From NCBI GenBank assembly GCA_902651635.1, contig CACRSC010000038.1:241659-305658 (forward strand): a stretch of DNA of 64,000 nucleotides, given 5' to 3'. A program made the translations under genes and the position numbers. The DNA is from Mastigamoeba balamuthi (lineage: Eukaryota; Evosea; Mastigamoebida; Mastigamoebidae). The notes under the pieces were generated by a model, which searched no databases, was not told the DNA's origin, and saw only the letters and a program-made list of their open reading frames with translations. Within the stretch, counting starts at the first letter, position 1; the number at the start of each line of letters is the position of its first letter. Below are positions 11,277 through 22,374 of the stretch, in pieces.

Positions 11277-12903
11277 ATGGCTGTGCTGGAGCTCTCCGAC
11301 CTGGTACTGGACAGCCTGCCAGAGCGCGGGAAGCTGTTCGTTGTCGCCGAGGCCTTTGATGGCCGCATTCGCTGCACAACCGCCAAGTTCAAGCCACGCG
11401 AGCAGCCCCTGCTGTTCTCGCAGACCTTCCCCCTGGGCTGCACCGTCTCCGTCAAGGTGCCACTGCCCCGCGTGGTGCCCCACGAAGAGGGGGCCTCCGG
11501 GCTGGGCTGTGTGGTCCCGTCTCCGGCGGTCTCACTTGGCCCCCCGCCCCTGAGCTCAGGTGTGGGTCGCGCGTCGTGGGGCCAAGCTGGTCGACACTCT
11601 GTGGGCGCAGTGCGTCACGCCTGAGCTCGCCGAGGGGCTGGACGCGCGGGTGCCGCTGTTCGACGCGCAGCCGCCCAAGACGGGCAGCGCCGTGTTTGGG
11701 TCGCTGCACGCGCAGGTCTTGACGGGCACGCAGATGCGCATCTCCCGCATCCTCCCGGAGCCCCTGGCGTCGCCCGCGCCGAGCGCTGAGGGCGCCTACC
11801 GCTCGCCCCGCAGCCTGGAGAGCACGCTGAGGCCCAGGAAGCTCGTGCGGGTGCTCTCGATCGACGGCGGCGGCGTGCGGGGCGTCCTGCCTGCCGTCTT
11901 CCTCGCGGCCCTCGAGTCGCGGGCCGGCAGGCAGATCCACGAGCTCTTCGACGTGGTCGCCGGGACGAGCACCGGGGGGCTGCTCGCCGTGGCCGTGGGG
12001 CACAGCAAGGGCGGGCAGGGCCGCGCGATGAGCTCTGCGGAGATCCTGTCGATCTACGCGAGGCAGGCCAGGGACATCTTCCCGCACGCGGGCATCAGGC
12101 TGCGCGACCTCGCCACGCCGCGAGGCGAGGCCCCCAGGAAGCTGGAGCGCCTCGAGCGGGCGCTGGACAACGTGTCGGCCAACATCTCGCAGATGGGGGC
12201 CATCAAGGAGATCAAGGGGCCGCGGTTCGACCGCAAGGGCCTCGACGGGGTGCTGAGGGGCATCTTCCCCGACGACCCGCCGCTGTCGTCGAGCCTCATC
12301 CCCACGATCGTCACGACGTACGACCTGCGCAGCAAGGCGCCCATCTTCTTCAAGTCGTGGCAGCACAAGGTCTCCAAGGTCTTCGCGCTGCAGTGCACGT
12401 CGGCGGCGCCCACGTACTTCGCCCCGCCGTGCGGCACCCCCGAGAGCGCGGGCGAGTTCTCGAGCGGCGTCTTCATCGACGGCGGCGTCGCAGCCAACAA
12501 CCCGTCGCTCAAGGCGTTCCTGTACACCAAGAACGAGCTGTACACAGAGCCCGGCCACGAGTACCTCGTGGTGTCGCTGGGGACGGGCGTGCCCAAGCGC
12601 CAGGCCAGGGAGCTGACCTCCGAGGCCGTCAACGGCTGGGGGCTGCTCAACTGGCTGCTGCCGCAGTTCGGGGACCTCGTGAACATGTTGCTCGATGTCG
12701 GCTCCGAGTCGTCGCACGACCACATGCAGGAGCTGCTGGGGCCCATGTACTTCAGGTTCCAGCACGAGTTCAGCATCGCGTCGCTCGACATGGACGACTC
12801 GTCCGACAAGAACCTCTCGGACCTCATGAACGAGGGTGCGCTCTTTGTCGAGCAGAACGCCCAGAGGATCGATGCCCTCGTAGAGCTTCTCTCTCGTCCC
12901 TGA
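11277..12903 (+). CDS. C2-domain patatin-like phospholipase
   Basis: Exons 11277-11456 and 11560-12903 (intron 103 nt, phase 0) give 507 residues. The first about 110 residues look like a C2-type beta sandwich (VLELSDLVLDSLPERGKLFV, then SVKVWVARRG), a domain that docks proteins on membranes, often with calcium. From about residue 155 a complete patatin domain follows: the oxyanion loop SIDGGGVRGV, the nucleophile elbow GTSTGG, and the catalytic aspartate in FIDGGVAANNPS. Patatins use a Ser-Asp dyad to hydrolyse acyl chains from membrane phospholipids. All catalytic residues are present, so it should be active. C2 plus lipase is familiar from cytosolic PLA2, but there the catalytic domain is a different subfamily. 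Confidence 0.85.
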
Positions 12904-13066
12904 AACACAGCAGCTCACAGCTTGCTTGTACCACCGTGGCAGCTCCTTCGATAGAACCAAACCTTTGTCCTTTGTCCTGCTCCACCCTGGAGGGCAAGTC
13001 TTGTGGCCCGGGTGCCCGTTAAAAATTTTCGTGCCACTCATATCTCACCAGTGCTCTGAGGGAAGA

Positions 13067-13318
13067 ATGTCTGTGATCACCATCAAGACGGACCCTGGCC
13101 CTGGCACGTTCGCAACCCTCGCGGGCCCGCGGCCAGTGCGCGGTGTGCTGGAGAGTTTGTTCGGCAGCGTGGGTGTGCTGCGTGTGCTCGACAGTCCCGA
13201 CGGTCCCAGCCCCGACCTCACCACCGCCGACGACATCATACTCCAGCCTGGCACCTACCTCTATATCCCTCCCTACAGGCCACCCGTGCCACCTACTGCT
13301 GCCACTCGTATGCACTAA
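13067..13318 (+). CDS. Small hypothetical protein (83 aa)
   Basis: ATG at 13067 to TAA at 13318, one exon with good codon bias. The protein has no membrane segment or signal peptide; its middle (LESLFGSVGVLRVLD, ILQPGTYLYIP) suggests a small beta-rich fold. It stands just before kinase-like fragments and may once have been the 5' exon of the same gene. I do not recognise it. Confidence 0.45.
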   Translation: MSVITIKTDPGPGTFATLAGPRPVRGVLESLFGSVGVLRVLDSPDGPSPDLTTADDIILQPGTYLYIPPYRPPVPPTAATRMH

Positions 13319-13439
13319 ATAGCTGGCGTGTGATATGGGGATCTCGTTTATTCAATTGTAATTGATAAATGAGCCCTGCAACAGAAACTTGCTGGCTTTT
13401 AGAGCCCTCGCTCACGCCCTCTGCAGCAACTCTGCAGTG

Positions 13440-14301
13440 ACTGCGAAACTTGGACATGTTCGTTCAGGAGGGCTGTATGTCCGCAATTACAACTGCCGAG
13501 AAGTATGACATGACAGCTGTTCAATTTTGCAACATGCCCGAGAAGATGACCGGCCCATGGGGGCCTTTCTAATCCAAGTACGGTGAGTTTGTGATTGATC
13601 ACCACGTCCACTCGTACTACTCTTGCCACAGTACCTTCCATCTGGGGTCACGGGTTGGCACAGGTGGCGATGGGAAACCCACCCACGTGATTGCCAAGGC
13701 TGCTCTGAACTTTTCTCACAATGACAAGATTGTACATGAGCACCACATGATCCACGCTATCAAGGAGACAGTGGGTGAGTGCACAGCTCTGCCATGGGTT
13801 GCCAGTGAAATGTACCTTATGAACAACAGGCAGTTCTTCATTGAGGCCAAGTATGAGAAGGACCTCAAGCACATGGTGTGTGAGCAAGGGCCACTGTTGT
13901 GGCCCTGCATGGCACTACACATGGTGTTACTGCTTGCAGGAATCGAGGCTGCAGATGCAGCAGGGTTTCACCACCTGAATGTCAACCCATTGAACATTTT
14001 CCTCAGCAGTGTCAGCAGCTTCTCAGTGCTCACTGACTGGGGTGGCACAAAGCCAGATGGGTTCCTGGGTGTTCCATGGATGACGTCCCAGTACATACTC
14101 AATGATATCATGGCATCATCGCTCAGCATTGACCTTACAGAAGCAACCACAACACTGTTTCACTTGGTTACAGGTGTGGTTCCCCTCTTCAGCAGTGTCT
14201 TGCAGCTCGAAGCCTGTGCCTCCAATAACTGTTGCCCTGTGGGTGAGAGCACTGCCTTCCCCATGACTGACACAGCCAAGGAAGCCAAAGAGCTGATGTG
14301 A
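13440..14301 (+). pseudogene. Kinase-like C-lobe fragment, probably decayed
   Basis: The reading frame carries a kinase-like signature: HHLNVNPLNIFLS in place of the catalytic HRDxxxxN loop and VLTDWGG in place of DFG, preceded by an alpha-C-like stretch (HVIAKAALNFSHNDKIVHEH). A frame-consistent stretch upstream (FVQEGCMSAITTAEKYDM) is separated from this one by an in-frame TAA near 13570. Base composition is clearly lower in GC than the flanking lipase and UTP21 genes. A host gene copy that has lost function is the simplest reading; a short unrecognised intron could remove the stop. Confidence 0.5.
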
Positions 14302-15215
14302 ATGATCCTCACCGTGCACCAGGACATGTGCTGCCACAGGAACCCCCACTTCTCTGTTCTGTTTGCAATCCTTAAGGTAATGATTGGTGAGAGAGCCGTG
14401 ACTACCCTGCAGTGACACACCATGATGACTGCTGCCTTGACAGATCAGTGTGTGCCTTGTATGCATTGCTAGTATGACTACTGCTTCTTCAGTTGGATAG
14501 GCAGCCATTCAATGCTGAAGCTGTTCATGAAGCTTATGCGAGACAGCAAATCCAAGGACTGTAGAGAGTGCAAGCTGGTACCCTGTCTCGTGACTGCTTC
14601 AGTCCTGCAGAGCTTGCTGTTTGATCAGAACTTCGGGTGTCTTGTTCAAGTGGCCAATACTGCATTAAGAAACTGCACTGTGTTCCACTGCCATGTTTAC
14701 AACTTGCAGGATAGTGTCAGTTGTCCACTTTGTACAGGATTTTGCCTCATCTGTAAATGGCAGGAGATACTAACCCTCCAGAGTACGCAGAAGCAAACAC
14801 CACAATTTCTTTCCTATCTCATGCTATTCACTAGCATGTCTTGCAGTTGGACCTCAGCATGGCCATCATGAAGGCCACATTCTTCCTCAGAGACATTCTT
14901 CTCTTCAGGGCAGCCACTGAGGTATGATTGCTTTGGTAATATTGAACACTGTGCTGGGGCCACTTTCTCAGCCTGGCTGCTTCTAGGGATTGCACATCCC
15001 CAACATTATAGTCTTAAACTATCTCAATGGGTCCGATGTCTTGTCATTCAGGGGTCATGTATTGCTGCCACTGAACAGGATCCGCCCAGCATATATTGCA
15101 GTCTTTTGTGTGGACATGTGACTATGACACTATTCTGGCTGAGCAGAACTGTGTCATAGGGTTCTCCAAGGATGTATTCATGTCATGTGTCATACTGACT
15201 GCCTTACAGAAAAAC
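14302..15215 (+). other. Low-GC stretch with scattered exon-like fragments
   Basis: No continuous gene. Protein-like segments include LDRQPFNAEAVHEAYARQ near 14495 and KATFFLRDILLFRAATE ending at a donor near 14922, followed after a possible 64-nt intron by GLHIPNIIVLNYLNGSDV. They look like remains of a spliced gene in the same family as the flanking kinase fragments. Confidence 0.35.
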
Positions 15216-15870
15216 CCCATCTGAACTGCAACTGCAGATCACTGGAGGGGGTGGTAGTGACTGCACGATCAGCATCGCATGGTCACAGACACAGTGTTGG
15301 CAGATAATCCTGTCTGGGAATGTCTCGGAGGCCAGCAAGGGCCTCTGCACTAGTGTCTGTGTGCCACGTAAAGGCCATGTGAGGTTCTCCCTGAAAGCTT
15401 GGAGTCACACCAGTACCAGTGATGCCACTATCAGACCACATGTTGTGCTGCAAGTCAGCAGCACTGTCACATTCTGCAAAGTCACAGTCCCTCTTCCAGA
15501 GGACGAGAAGAACAGCAATCTGGCATTACTCATGGTCGCAACAGGGCAGAAGCCTCTGGGTAGTGGCTCGTTCAGCACCATACTACACAGTCTCTACCAC
15601 AACACCCACAGTGTGCGAATTCCTGCAGCCATAAAGGTGATCAAGAGTGGTGCTATCCTGAGCAGCATAGTGGTGTCTACCGAAGCAGACCTGTGGGCCT
15701 CGCTGGGACAACACCAGAACATCGTATACGTGGTCTCATCGAGGCTGGGACCAGGACCCGAACATGTGCCCGCCCATTGGGAAAATCGCCGGGGAGCTGA
15801 TGTGTTGCAGTTGTGCCCTGTTGAGTGGGGAACTTCCCTGTTCCCTGTCTCAACTTGGACAGCCGCCTAA
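15216..15870 (+). pseudogene. Kinase N-lobe fragment, truncated
   Basis: After a beta-rich stretch (VRFSLKAWSHTSTSD) the frame shows a recognisable protein-kinase N-lobe: glycine loop LGSGSFSTILHSLY, VAIK-type lysine in AAIKVIKSG, the alpha-C glutamate in STEADLWASLG, and HQNIVYVV. The catalytic loop and C-lobe that should follow are absent; the frame drifts into unrelated sequence and stops, 230 bp before the UTP21 start. The nearest C-lobe-like piece lies upstream, so the order is scrambled. Likely a broken host kinase gene. Confidence 0.5.
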
Positions 15871-16101
15871 TTGCTCCGGCCGTTCTCCGCAGCAGCAGCA
15901 GTCATCGGAGCAGAGCGCTCGGGCAGCTCTCCCTCCCCAATAGCCCCGCCAATGGACACAAGGTAAAGGGGAAGGCGATTTGGTTGATTGGTTGGATTGT
16001 AATCTGGGAGATACTCTGTGTGAGATGGCGTCATTTTCGCATTCGTCCCGTCGTTGCGCGTCTCCGTCTCTGTGGAGTCCCCCCACGCGCAGAACGCACA
16101 C

Positions 16102-19100
16102 ATGGCAGAGACAGCAGCACCCGCGAGCGGCGCTGGCAGCCAGATCTACACGCCGTTCCGCGCGCTGGGCCTGCTCAGCGGCGCCGCCCCCTTCGCCGTC
16201 CAGCAGCGCGGCACCGAGAACTATGTGACGGTCCCCTGCGAGAAGTCCTTCCACATCTACCACGTGCGGACTCCTCCACCACCCCCGCGCCCAGCGCCGC
16301 CTGCCGTCCTCTCCTCTCCTCACCGCCACCCGCGCGGCGCAGTGCGCGAAGCTGCACCTGGTCTTCGTGGGGCCCGAGCAGGACAAGCGGGTGCGGGCCG
16401 TCGCCAAGTGGGGCGACGTGACGCTGGCGGCGTGCGGCAAGCGCGTGCACGCGTGGGACCGCGGGCGGCACCTGGCGACGCTCGAGGGCCACTCGGGGCC
16501 CGTCGACATGCTGCTGGTGCTGGGCGACACGCTCGTTTCGTGCGGGCGCGGGGCCGGGCGCCAGGCGCGCCTGTGGGACCTCGCGAGCTACGAGTCGGAC
16601 GCGGCGCTGCCCGCGTTCCCCAACGGCTTCAGCGCGACGTGCGTGCTGCACCCGGACACGTACGTCAACAAGGTGCTGTTCGGCGGCGAGGACGGCTCGA
16701 TGCAGCTCTGGAACGTGCACTCGCGCAGGCTCGTCTACGAGTTCGCGGCGGGCGACGCGGGCAGCGAGGTCACGGCGCTCGCGCAGTCGCCCGTCGTCGA
16801 CGTCGTCGCCGTCGGCAGGGCGTCGGGCGACGTCGAGGTGCGCAACCTGCGCGTCGACGAGGTGCTCTTCACGCTGCACCACGCGCACGGCGCCGTCACG
16901 GCGCTGGCGTTCCGCACCGACTCGCGCCCGGTGCTCGCGTCGGCCGGCAGCGACGGGACGGTCTCGCTGTGGGACCTCGAGAAGCGCGCGCTGCTCTCGG
17001 TGATGGACGCGCACGACGGGCCCGTGAGCTCTGCGCAGTTCCTCTACAACGAGCCCGTGCTGCTGACGAGCAGCGCGGACAACTCGCTCAAGATGTGGGT
17101 GTTCGACCAGGAGGGCTCGGACGGCGCCGGCAGGCTGCTGCGCTCGCGCGCGGGCCACCGCTGCCCGCCCTCCAAGGTCCGCTTCTACGGCGAGGAGGGC
17201 GACGTGCTGCTCTCGGCGGGCAACGACCGCTCGTTCCGGTTCTTCTGCGCGCTGAGGGACCAGATCAGCGGCGAGATCTCGCAGAAGAAGCTGCTCAGCA
17301 AGCGCGCCAAGAAGCTCACCAAGGAGGCCGAGCAGCTCAAGCTGCCCAACATCGTCGACATCGCGGGCTGGCCCGCCCGCGACAGGGACTGGGACTCGAT
17401 CCTGACGGCGCACAGCGGCTCGCCCAGCGCCAGGACGTGGAGCTTCCAGAACCGCGTCATCGGCAAGCACGAGCTCACCGTCACCGAGCCCAAGCCCTCG
17501 CCCGTCAGGGTGCGTGGGCCCGCCCCACTCCTCTCTTCTGGGCTGACTCTGGTGGGGGGGGTCTTGCCGCCACGCTGCAGTGCGTGGCCATCAGCTTCTG
17601 CGGCAACTTCGGGTTCCTGGGGTCGCAGTCGGGGTGGATCGACAAGTTCAACATGCAGTCGGGGTTCCACCGCGGCTCGTTCGTGGGGCACAAGTCGGAG
17701 ATCACCGGGCTCGCGTCGGACAACACGAACAAGCAGCTCATCAGCGCGTCGCTCGACGGCACGCTCAGGTTCTGGGACTTCACGACAGCCAAGCTCATCT
17801 CGGAGCTCGACCTCGGCGTCCCCATCACGCACATCACGCTCAACAGGGACAACAACCTCCTCGCCGTCGCCACCGACGACGCGTGCCTGCGCGTCTACGA
17901 CGCCACTACGCGCCAGCTCGCCAGGCGCTTCGACGGCCACGTCGGCCGGATCAACGACACAGTGCGCACTCCCTCTGCCCGGGTGCGCTCCCCTTCGAGG
18001 TCTCACGCGAGTTGCGCCCGTAGACGTTCAGCCCTGACGGGAGGTGGCTGGTGTCTGCCTCGGCCGACTGCACGGTGAGGACGTGGGACATCCCCACGGG
18101 CAGGATGCTCGACTGGTTCGCGTGCCGCCACCCGGCGACGTCGCTGTCGTTCGCCCCGCGCGGCGAGTTCCTCGCGACGTCCCACGTCGGCCAGCTCGGG
18201 ATCTACCTCTGGGCGAACCGCAGCTTCTTCACTTCTGTCCTGTTCAAGGCGCCGCCCCCGCTGCCCAGCCACCTGGCCCTGCCCAGCGTGTCCGGCATGG
18301 GAAAGAAGAATGGAGACGGCGACGAGGACGAGGACATGGAGGACGCCGAGCAGGAGGTCAAGGAGGAGGAGGAGGCAGCGGGGTCCGAGGGCCTGATCAG
18401 GCTGTCGAGGCTCCCAGCGTCGCGCTGGCAGACGCTGCCGAACCTCGACGCCATTCGCGAGAGGAACAGGCCCAAGCAGCCCGTCAAGGAGGTCCAGGTG
18501 CCGTTCTTCCTGCCTACGGTCTCTGGGCTCGAGACGCAGTTCGCGACGCCCGCTGCCGAGAAGGCCTCTGTCGCCGGCGCCCCTGTGGACGCTGCCGGCG
18601 AGGAGGACGAGGCCCCCAAGTCCCGCATCCTCTCTGTGGGAGCGACCCATGTCAAGTCTGCGTTCCAGAAGCTCCTCGACGAGGGCGAATGTGAGTGCAC
18701 AGCCGTTTGCCTGTGTATGGTGCGGCGACTGACGGACTCGCGCAGGCACAGAGGCCATGAAGTACTTGATGGACATGTCGGCGTCGGCCATCGACTTTGA
18801 GATCAGGTCGCTGCCCTCGGACATCGAGGGCATGCGGCAGGTGATCGAGTTCTTCTGCACCGTCCTCGAGACGCACGAGAACTTCGAGGTGCTCCAGGCG
18901 TACATCAGCCTGTTCTTCAGGGTGCGCGACCCGCGCTGGCCCCTTGCTCGCATCGCTACCCTCACTCACGCTCCCCGCGCGCAGGTCCACTCGGACTTCG
19001 TCACGAAGCAGGCGGAGCTCACCGAGGCTGTGCGCCGCCTCGCGCGCCTGCAGAAGGAGGCGTGGACTCGGTTGGAGAGGCTGTTCCATGCCAACCTCTG

Positions 19101-19134
19101 CATGGTCAACTACACCACCGGCATTCAGACTTGA
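16102..19134 (+). CDS. UTP21: U3 snoRNA-associated protein UTP21 (WDR36)
   Basis: Six exons (16102-16263, 16343-17509, 17581-17961, 18024-18690, 18746-18921, 18985-19134) join in frame to 900 residues, close to the usual family length. The N-terminus matches UTP21 (YTPFRALGLLSGAAPFA, CEKSFHIYH). Two sets of WD40 repeats follow (GHSGPVDMLLVLGD, ASAGSDGTVSLWDLEK, SASLDGTLRFWD, SASADCTVRTWD), then an acidic linker (EDEDMEDAEQEVKEEEE) and the UTP21-specific C-terminal domain (EAMKYLMDMSASAIDFEIRS). It is part of the UTP-B complex of the small-subunit processome in the nucleolus, needed for 18S rRNA maturation. All introns are 55-79 nt GT-AG. NAT10, another 18S-biogenesis factor, is encoded at 53255-57681. 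Confidence 0.95.
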
Positions 19135-19414
19135 TTGCCCAAGTGCTGTCCCGAACGCAATCAGAAACCCGAACAATAGCTAAGAGAAGAAGCGCCTTAA
19201 CGACACGCCTCAATTGATCGCGCCATGTACTTGTTTTTACCGTTGCTGCTGATGTGTCAGGTGCGAGATTTTCTCGTCAACGTCCCTCGTTTTCATCACA
19301 CAAGCGATTCCAAGGGGCTCTCCGCACTCCTTGTCTCTCGCACGGCACGGGAGAGGGGAGTGGAAATAGGGGTCCTGTGCCCTTGAGTGCGTGACCTCCG
19401 TCCCCCCCGTGGCC

Positions 19415-21379
19415 ATGCAGCAGTCGCCGTCGCCGGACAGCAGCAGCAGCAGCGCGCTGGCGGGCGCGTGGGTCGTCGAGCTGGGCTACGACGTGCCGCA
19501 CAAGGAGCGCCAGGCTCTCAAGTCCGCCATCACCTCCGCCGGTGGCACGATCCTCTTCGCAGTCACGTCCAAGGTGCGCCGGATCCGCCGTTGCGACGGC
19601 CGCCGCGTACCAATTGAGATTGAATTCGTCTTTTCTTCCCCCCTCGCTCGCTGCGTCTGGCAGGCCGACGTGCTGGTCACCACGCAGCGCATGGCGGAGG
19701 ACGCCAGCGACCTCAAGGTCACCACGGCGCTGCGCCTCGGTGTGCCCGTCGTCACGCCCGACTACGTGCGCGACAGCCTCGCCAGCGGCCGCCTGCTCGG
19801 CACGTGGCCGTACCGCTACCTCGGGCCCCACAGGGCGTCGAGCTTCGGCCCCAGCGCCGAGGCCGTCGTCACCTCGGCCGCCCTCGCCGGCGCCTGGACG
19901 GCGATCTCCCTCGCCACGTCGCTGCCCTCGACGGGCGCCGCCGTGGCCTCGGGGATCGCCTCGGGCGTGTCCGACGTCCTCGCGCTGTGCCGCGCTGTGG
20001 CCCCGGGCGCCTCCGCGTGCCGCGACCCGCGCGACGCAGTCCGCGCCGCGTACGCCGCCGCTGCCGCTGCCGCCACCGCCACGCCCTCCGCGCGCGCAGC
20101 TGTGACGCCGCCACCGCGCGCCGGCTCGGCTGCGTCCGCGCGCGTGCGGGCGGTGCGCACGGCGGCGCGGGTGCCGGCGGCGGCGGCCATCACGCGGGCC
20201 GACGTGAGCGTGATGGGCAAGGCGCCGCAGAGCGCGATGCTGCAGAGGAAGCAGCCGTCGGCGCTGGAGCGCATGCGGGCGCTCAAGGAGGAGCGGGATC
20301 GCGTGCGCGAGGAGGAGCACCGCGAGGCGGAGGAGCGCGCGCGCGAGGCGAGGACGTACGAGGCCGCGCGGCCGTCGTACGTCAACGGCGAGCTCGCGCA
20401 GAGCAGGGCGCAGGCGCGCCAGGACCGCGCGGACGCCGCCCGGGCCCTGCGCGAGCGCCGGGCCGCCGCCGCGCGCGAGCGCCTCGCGGAGCTCGAGAAG
20501 CTCGCGGCCGCCCGCAACGCGCAGCGCGAGCGCGCCGAGCGCAAGCTGCAGGAGCTGACCCGCAAGGTGCGCGGCACTGGCAGCGCCGCGGAGCCGGCGG
20601 CACCGACCGCGAGCACAGCGGGAGCCGCCGAGGCCGCGCAGGCGCCGCGCGCCAGGACGCAGCTGGAGGCGGACATGGACGAGGCCACCGCGGCCGCGGA
20701 GCTGGCGGTGGCAGAGGCCGAGGGGCGCAGGCAGGCCGCGAGGCGGCGCAAGCGCGACCAGGAGCGCGCGCACGCGGCGTACATGCGCATGCAGCGGGAC
20801 GTGATGCGCGAGGTCGAGGCCAGGCGCCTGCGCGAGCAGCGCGCGGTGCGCAAGGAGCAGCGGCGCAGGGAGTGGGCCGAGCGCGCGCGGCTCGAGGACA
20901 TACGCAGGCGCCAGGAGGCGTTTGAGGCGTGGAAGCGCCGCGAGCAGCGCCGCAAGGAGCGCGAGGCCAAGCGGGCCGCGAGGGCCCTGCGCAACGAGCC
21001 GCTGCCCGAGGTCTTTGCCGACGTGGACGCCCGCAAGGTCTTCGTGGGCAACGTGCGCATGGACGACATCGAGCGCAGCAGCGACGTGCCGCAGGAGCGC
21101 AAGGCCGCGGTGCGGCAGACGCGGATCAACGCTCTGTGCGCCATCTTCCGGGCCTACGGCACGGTCACGCAGTGGAGGGCGTCGTGGGATAAGGGGTACG
21201 CGTTTGTCGTGTACCGCAGGCCGCTCGAGGCCCAGTCGTGCCTGCGGGCGCTGGCCGACTTTGCCAAGCGCAAGGAGCACTGCGACGGCGAGCTGGAGAA
21301 GCTGGGCAAGACGAGGCCCCAGGCCGAGGCGTCGCTGGCTGCACCGCGGCCCAACTTCTACGTCCGGACCCCCAAGTGA
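19415..21379 (+). CDS. BRCT-coiled-coil-RRM protein
   Basis: Exons 19415-19573 and 19664-21379, 624 residues. An N-terminal BRCT domain (residues 15-110; GGTILFAVTSK, LGVPVVTPDYVRDSLASGRL) is followed by an alanine-rich linker, about 250 residues of charged coiled coil (residues 270-520), and a C-terminal RRM-like domain (KVFVGNVRMDD with RNP2-like order, then TQWRASWDKGYAFVVYRRP resembling RNP1). BRCT domains bind phosphopeptides in DNA-damage proteins and RRMs bind RNA; I know no standard family with this order, so function is not assigned. The 90-nt intron is in frame without stops, so its retention would still give a protein. An AATAAA lies 63 nt after the stop. Confidence 0.75.
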   Translation: MQQSPSPDSSSSSALAGAWVVELGYDVPHKERQALKSAITSAGGTILFAVTSKVRRIRRCDGRRVPIEIEFVFSSPLARCVWQADVLVTTQRMAEDASDLKVTTALRLGVPVVTPDYVRDSLASGRLLGTWPYRYLGPHRASSFGPSAEAVVTSAALAGAWTAISLATSLPSTGAAVASGIASGVSDVLALCRAVAPGASACRDPRDAVRAAYAAAAAAATATPSARAAVTPPPRAGSAASARVRAVRTAARVPAAAAITRADVSVMGKAPQSAMLQRKQPSALERMRALKEERDRVREEEHREAEERAREARTYEAARPSYVNGELAQSRAQARQDRADAARALRERRAAAARERLAELEKLAAARNAQRERAERKLQELTRKVRGTGSAAEPAAPTASTAGAAEAAQAPRARTQLEADMDEATAAAELAVAEAEGRRQAARRRKRDQERAHAAYMRMQRDVMREVEARRLREQRAVRKEQRRREWAERARLEDIRRRQEAFEAWKRREQRRKEREAKRAARALRNEPLPEVFADVDARKVFVGNVRMDDIERSSDVPQERKAAVRQTRINALCAIFRAYGTVTQWRASWDKGYAFVVYRRPLEAQSCLRALADFAKRKEHCDGELEKLGKTRPQAEASLAAPRPNFYVRTPK

Positions 21380-21441
21380 TCGATCAGGGAGGCCCTGTGC
21401 GAGCCTGAGAGGGGAGCGGGTCTCTAGGAGCTCAGTAAAGC

Positions 21442-21447
21442 AATAAA
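21442..21447 (+). terminator. Polyadenylation signal AATAAA
   Basis: Canonical hexamer 63 nt downstream of the BRCT-RRM stop codon, in the short gap before the H2B promoter. Confidence 0.55.
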
Positions 21448-21550
21448 GTGTCAATTGTACCGATCAACGTGCTGCCTGTGTGCGAAATTCGGTCGGGGAG
21501 GATCGCGCGGGCGTGCAAGAGAGGGGATGGCGCCAATAATATTTTTGAAT

Positions 21551-21562
21551 TTTCGCGCCAAA
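21551..21562 (+). promoter_or_regulatory. E2F/MBF-type site upstream of H2B
   Basis: TTTCGCGCCAAA fits the E2F consensus TTTSGCGC and is nearly palindromic. It lies 120 bp before the TATA box of the histone H2B gene, where S-phase control would be expected. The motif match is seen; the role is inferred. Confidence 0.55.
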
Positions 21563-21670
21563 TAGCGGGGGTACGTCACGGCGGGGCCTATAAGAAAGAG
21601 CTTTCTCCCGAGAAAAAGTTTCACCCGAGGATCGTTCAAAAAAAGGGCGCGCGGCGAATCACCGTTCATT

Positions 21671-21677
21671 TATAAAA
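21671..21677 (+). promoter_or_regulatory. TATA box of histone H2B
   Basis: TATAAAA ends 52 nt before the H2B start codon, leaving room for a short 5' UTR if transcription starts about 30 nt downstream. Confidence 0.65.
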
Positions 21678-21729
21678 GCTCGGGACAGAGAGAAGCGCCT
21701 CTCAGCTTTAACTCAACACCCAACCGAAG

Positions 21730-22276
21730 ATGGTCGGCGGCAAGCGGAAGGCGGACGACAAGTCCGAGGCCTCGGAGGTGGCGAAGGAGAAGCCCGCGAA
21801 GAAGCGCGTCGCGAGGTCGGAGGCCGACAAGAACAAGAAGAAGAAGAAGTCCAACTACTCGAGCTACGCCACCTACATCTACAAGGCACGCGCAACCCAA
21901 CCCACCCCCAAAAAAATCTTCCTCCCGCGCGCCAATCCAATTCGAAATTGAATTGGACAGAATCTCGAGATATCGCGTTCCTAACAGCGAATTGCCTGCG
22001 TAGGTGCTGAGGCAGGTGCACCCCGACACGGGTATCTCGAAGAAGGCCATGTCGATCATGGACTCGTTTGTCCATGACATCTTCGAGAGGCTGGCGGGCG
22101 AGGCCGGCCGCCTGGCGCGCTACAACAAGCGCCACACCATCACCTCGAGGGAGATTCAGACGGCCGTCCGTCTGCTCCTCCCCGGAGAGCTGGCCAAGCA
22201 CGCCGTCAGCGAGGGCACGAAGGCTGTCACCAAGTTCAACAGCTCTCAGGCCTCGCAGGACAGCTCGAAGGCTTAA
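21730..22276 (+). CDS. H2B: Histone H2B
   Basis: Exons 21730-21885 and 22004-22276 give 142 residues. A lysine-rich N-terminal tail (residues 1-42) leads into the histone fold: [71 protein letters not shown] and [10 protein letters not shown], the classic H2B C-terminus with the lysine that is ubiquitinated in other species. The 118-nt intron starts with GC (AAG|gcacgc) and ends tag; no GT donor can produce the conserved junction. Core histone genes often lack introns, so this one is notable. Upstream are a TATA box and an E2F-like site; downstream is a histone-type stem-loop. Confidence 0.97.
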
Positions 22277-22374
22277 AGGTGACCCTCAGCGCCGATTGTG
22301 TGTTTAGGTCCCTCAAGCTCTGCTTCTCTCAAAAAAAACAAAAAAAGAGCACCGCACCCAAAACAAACTCAAAT

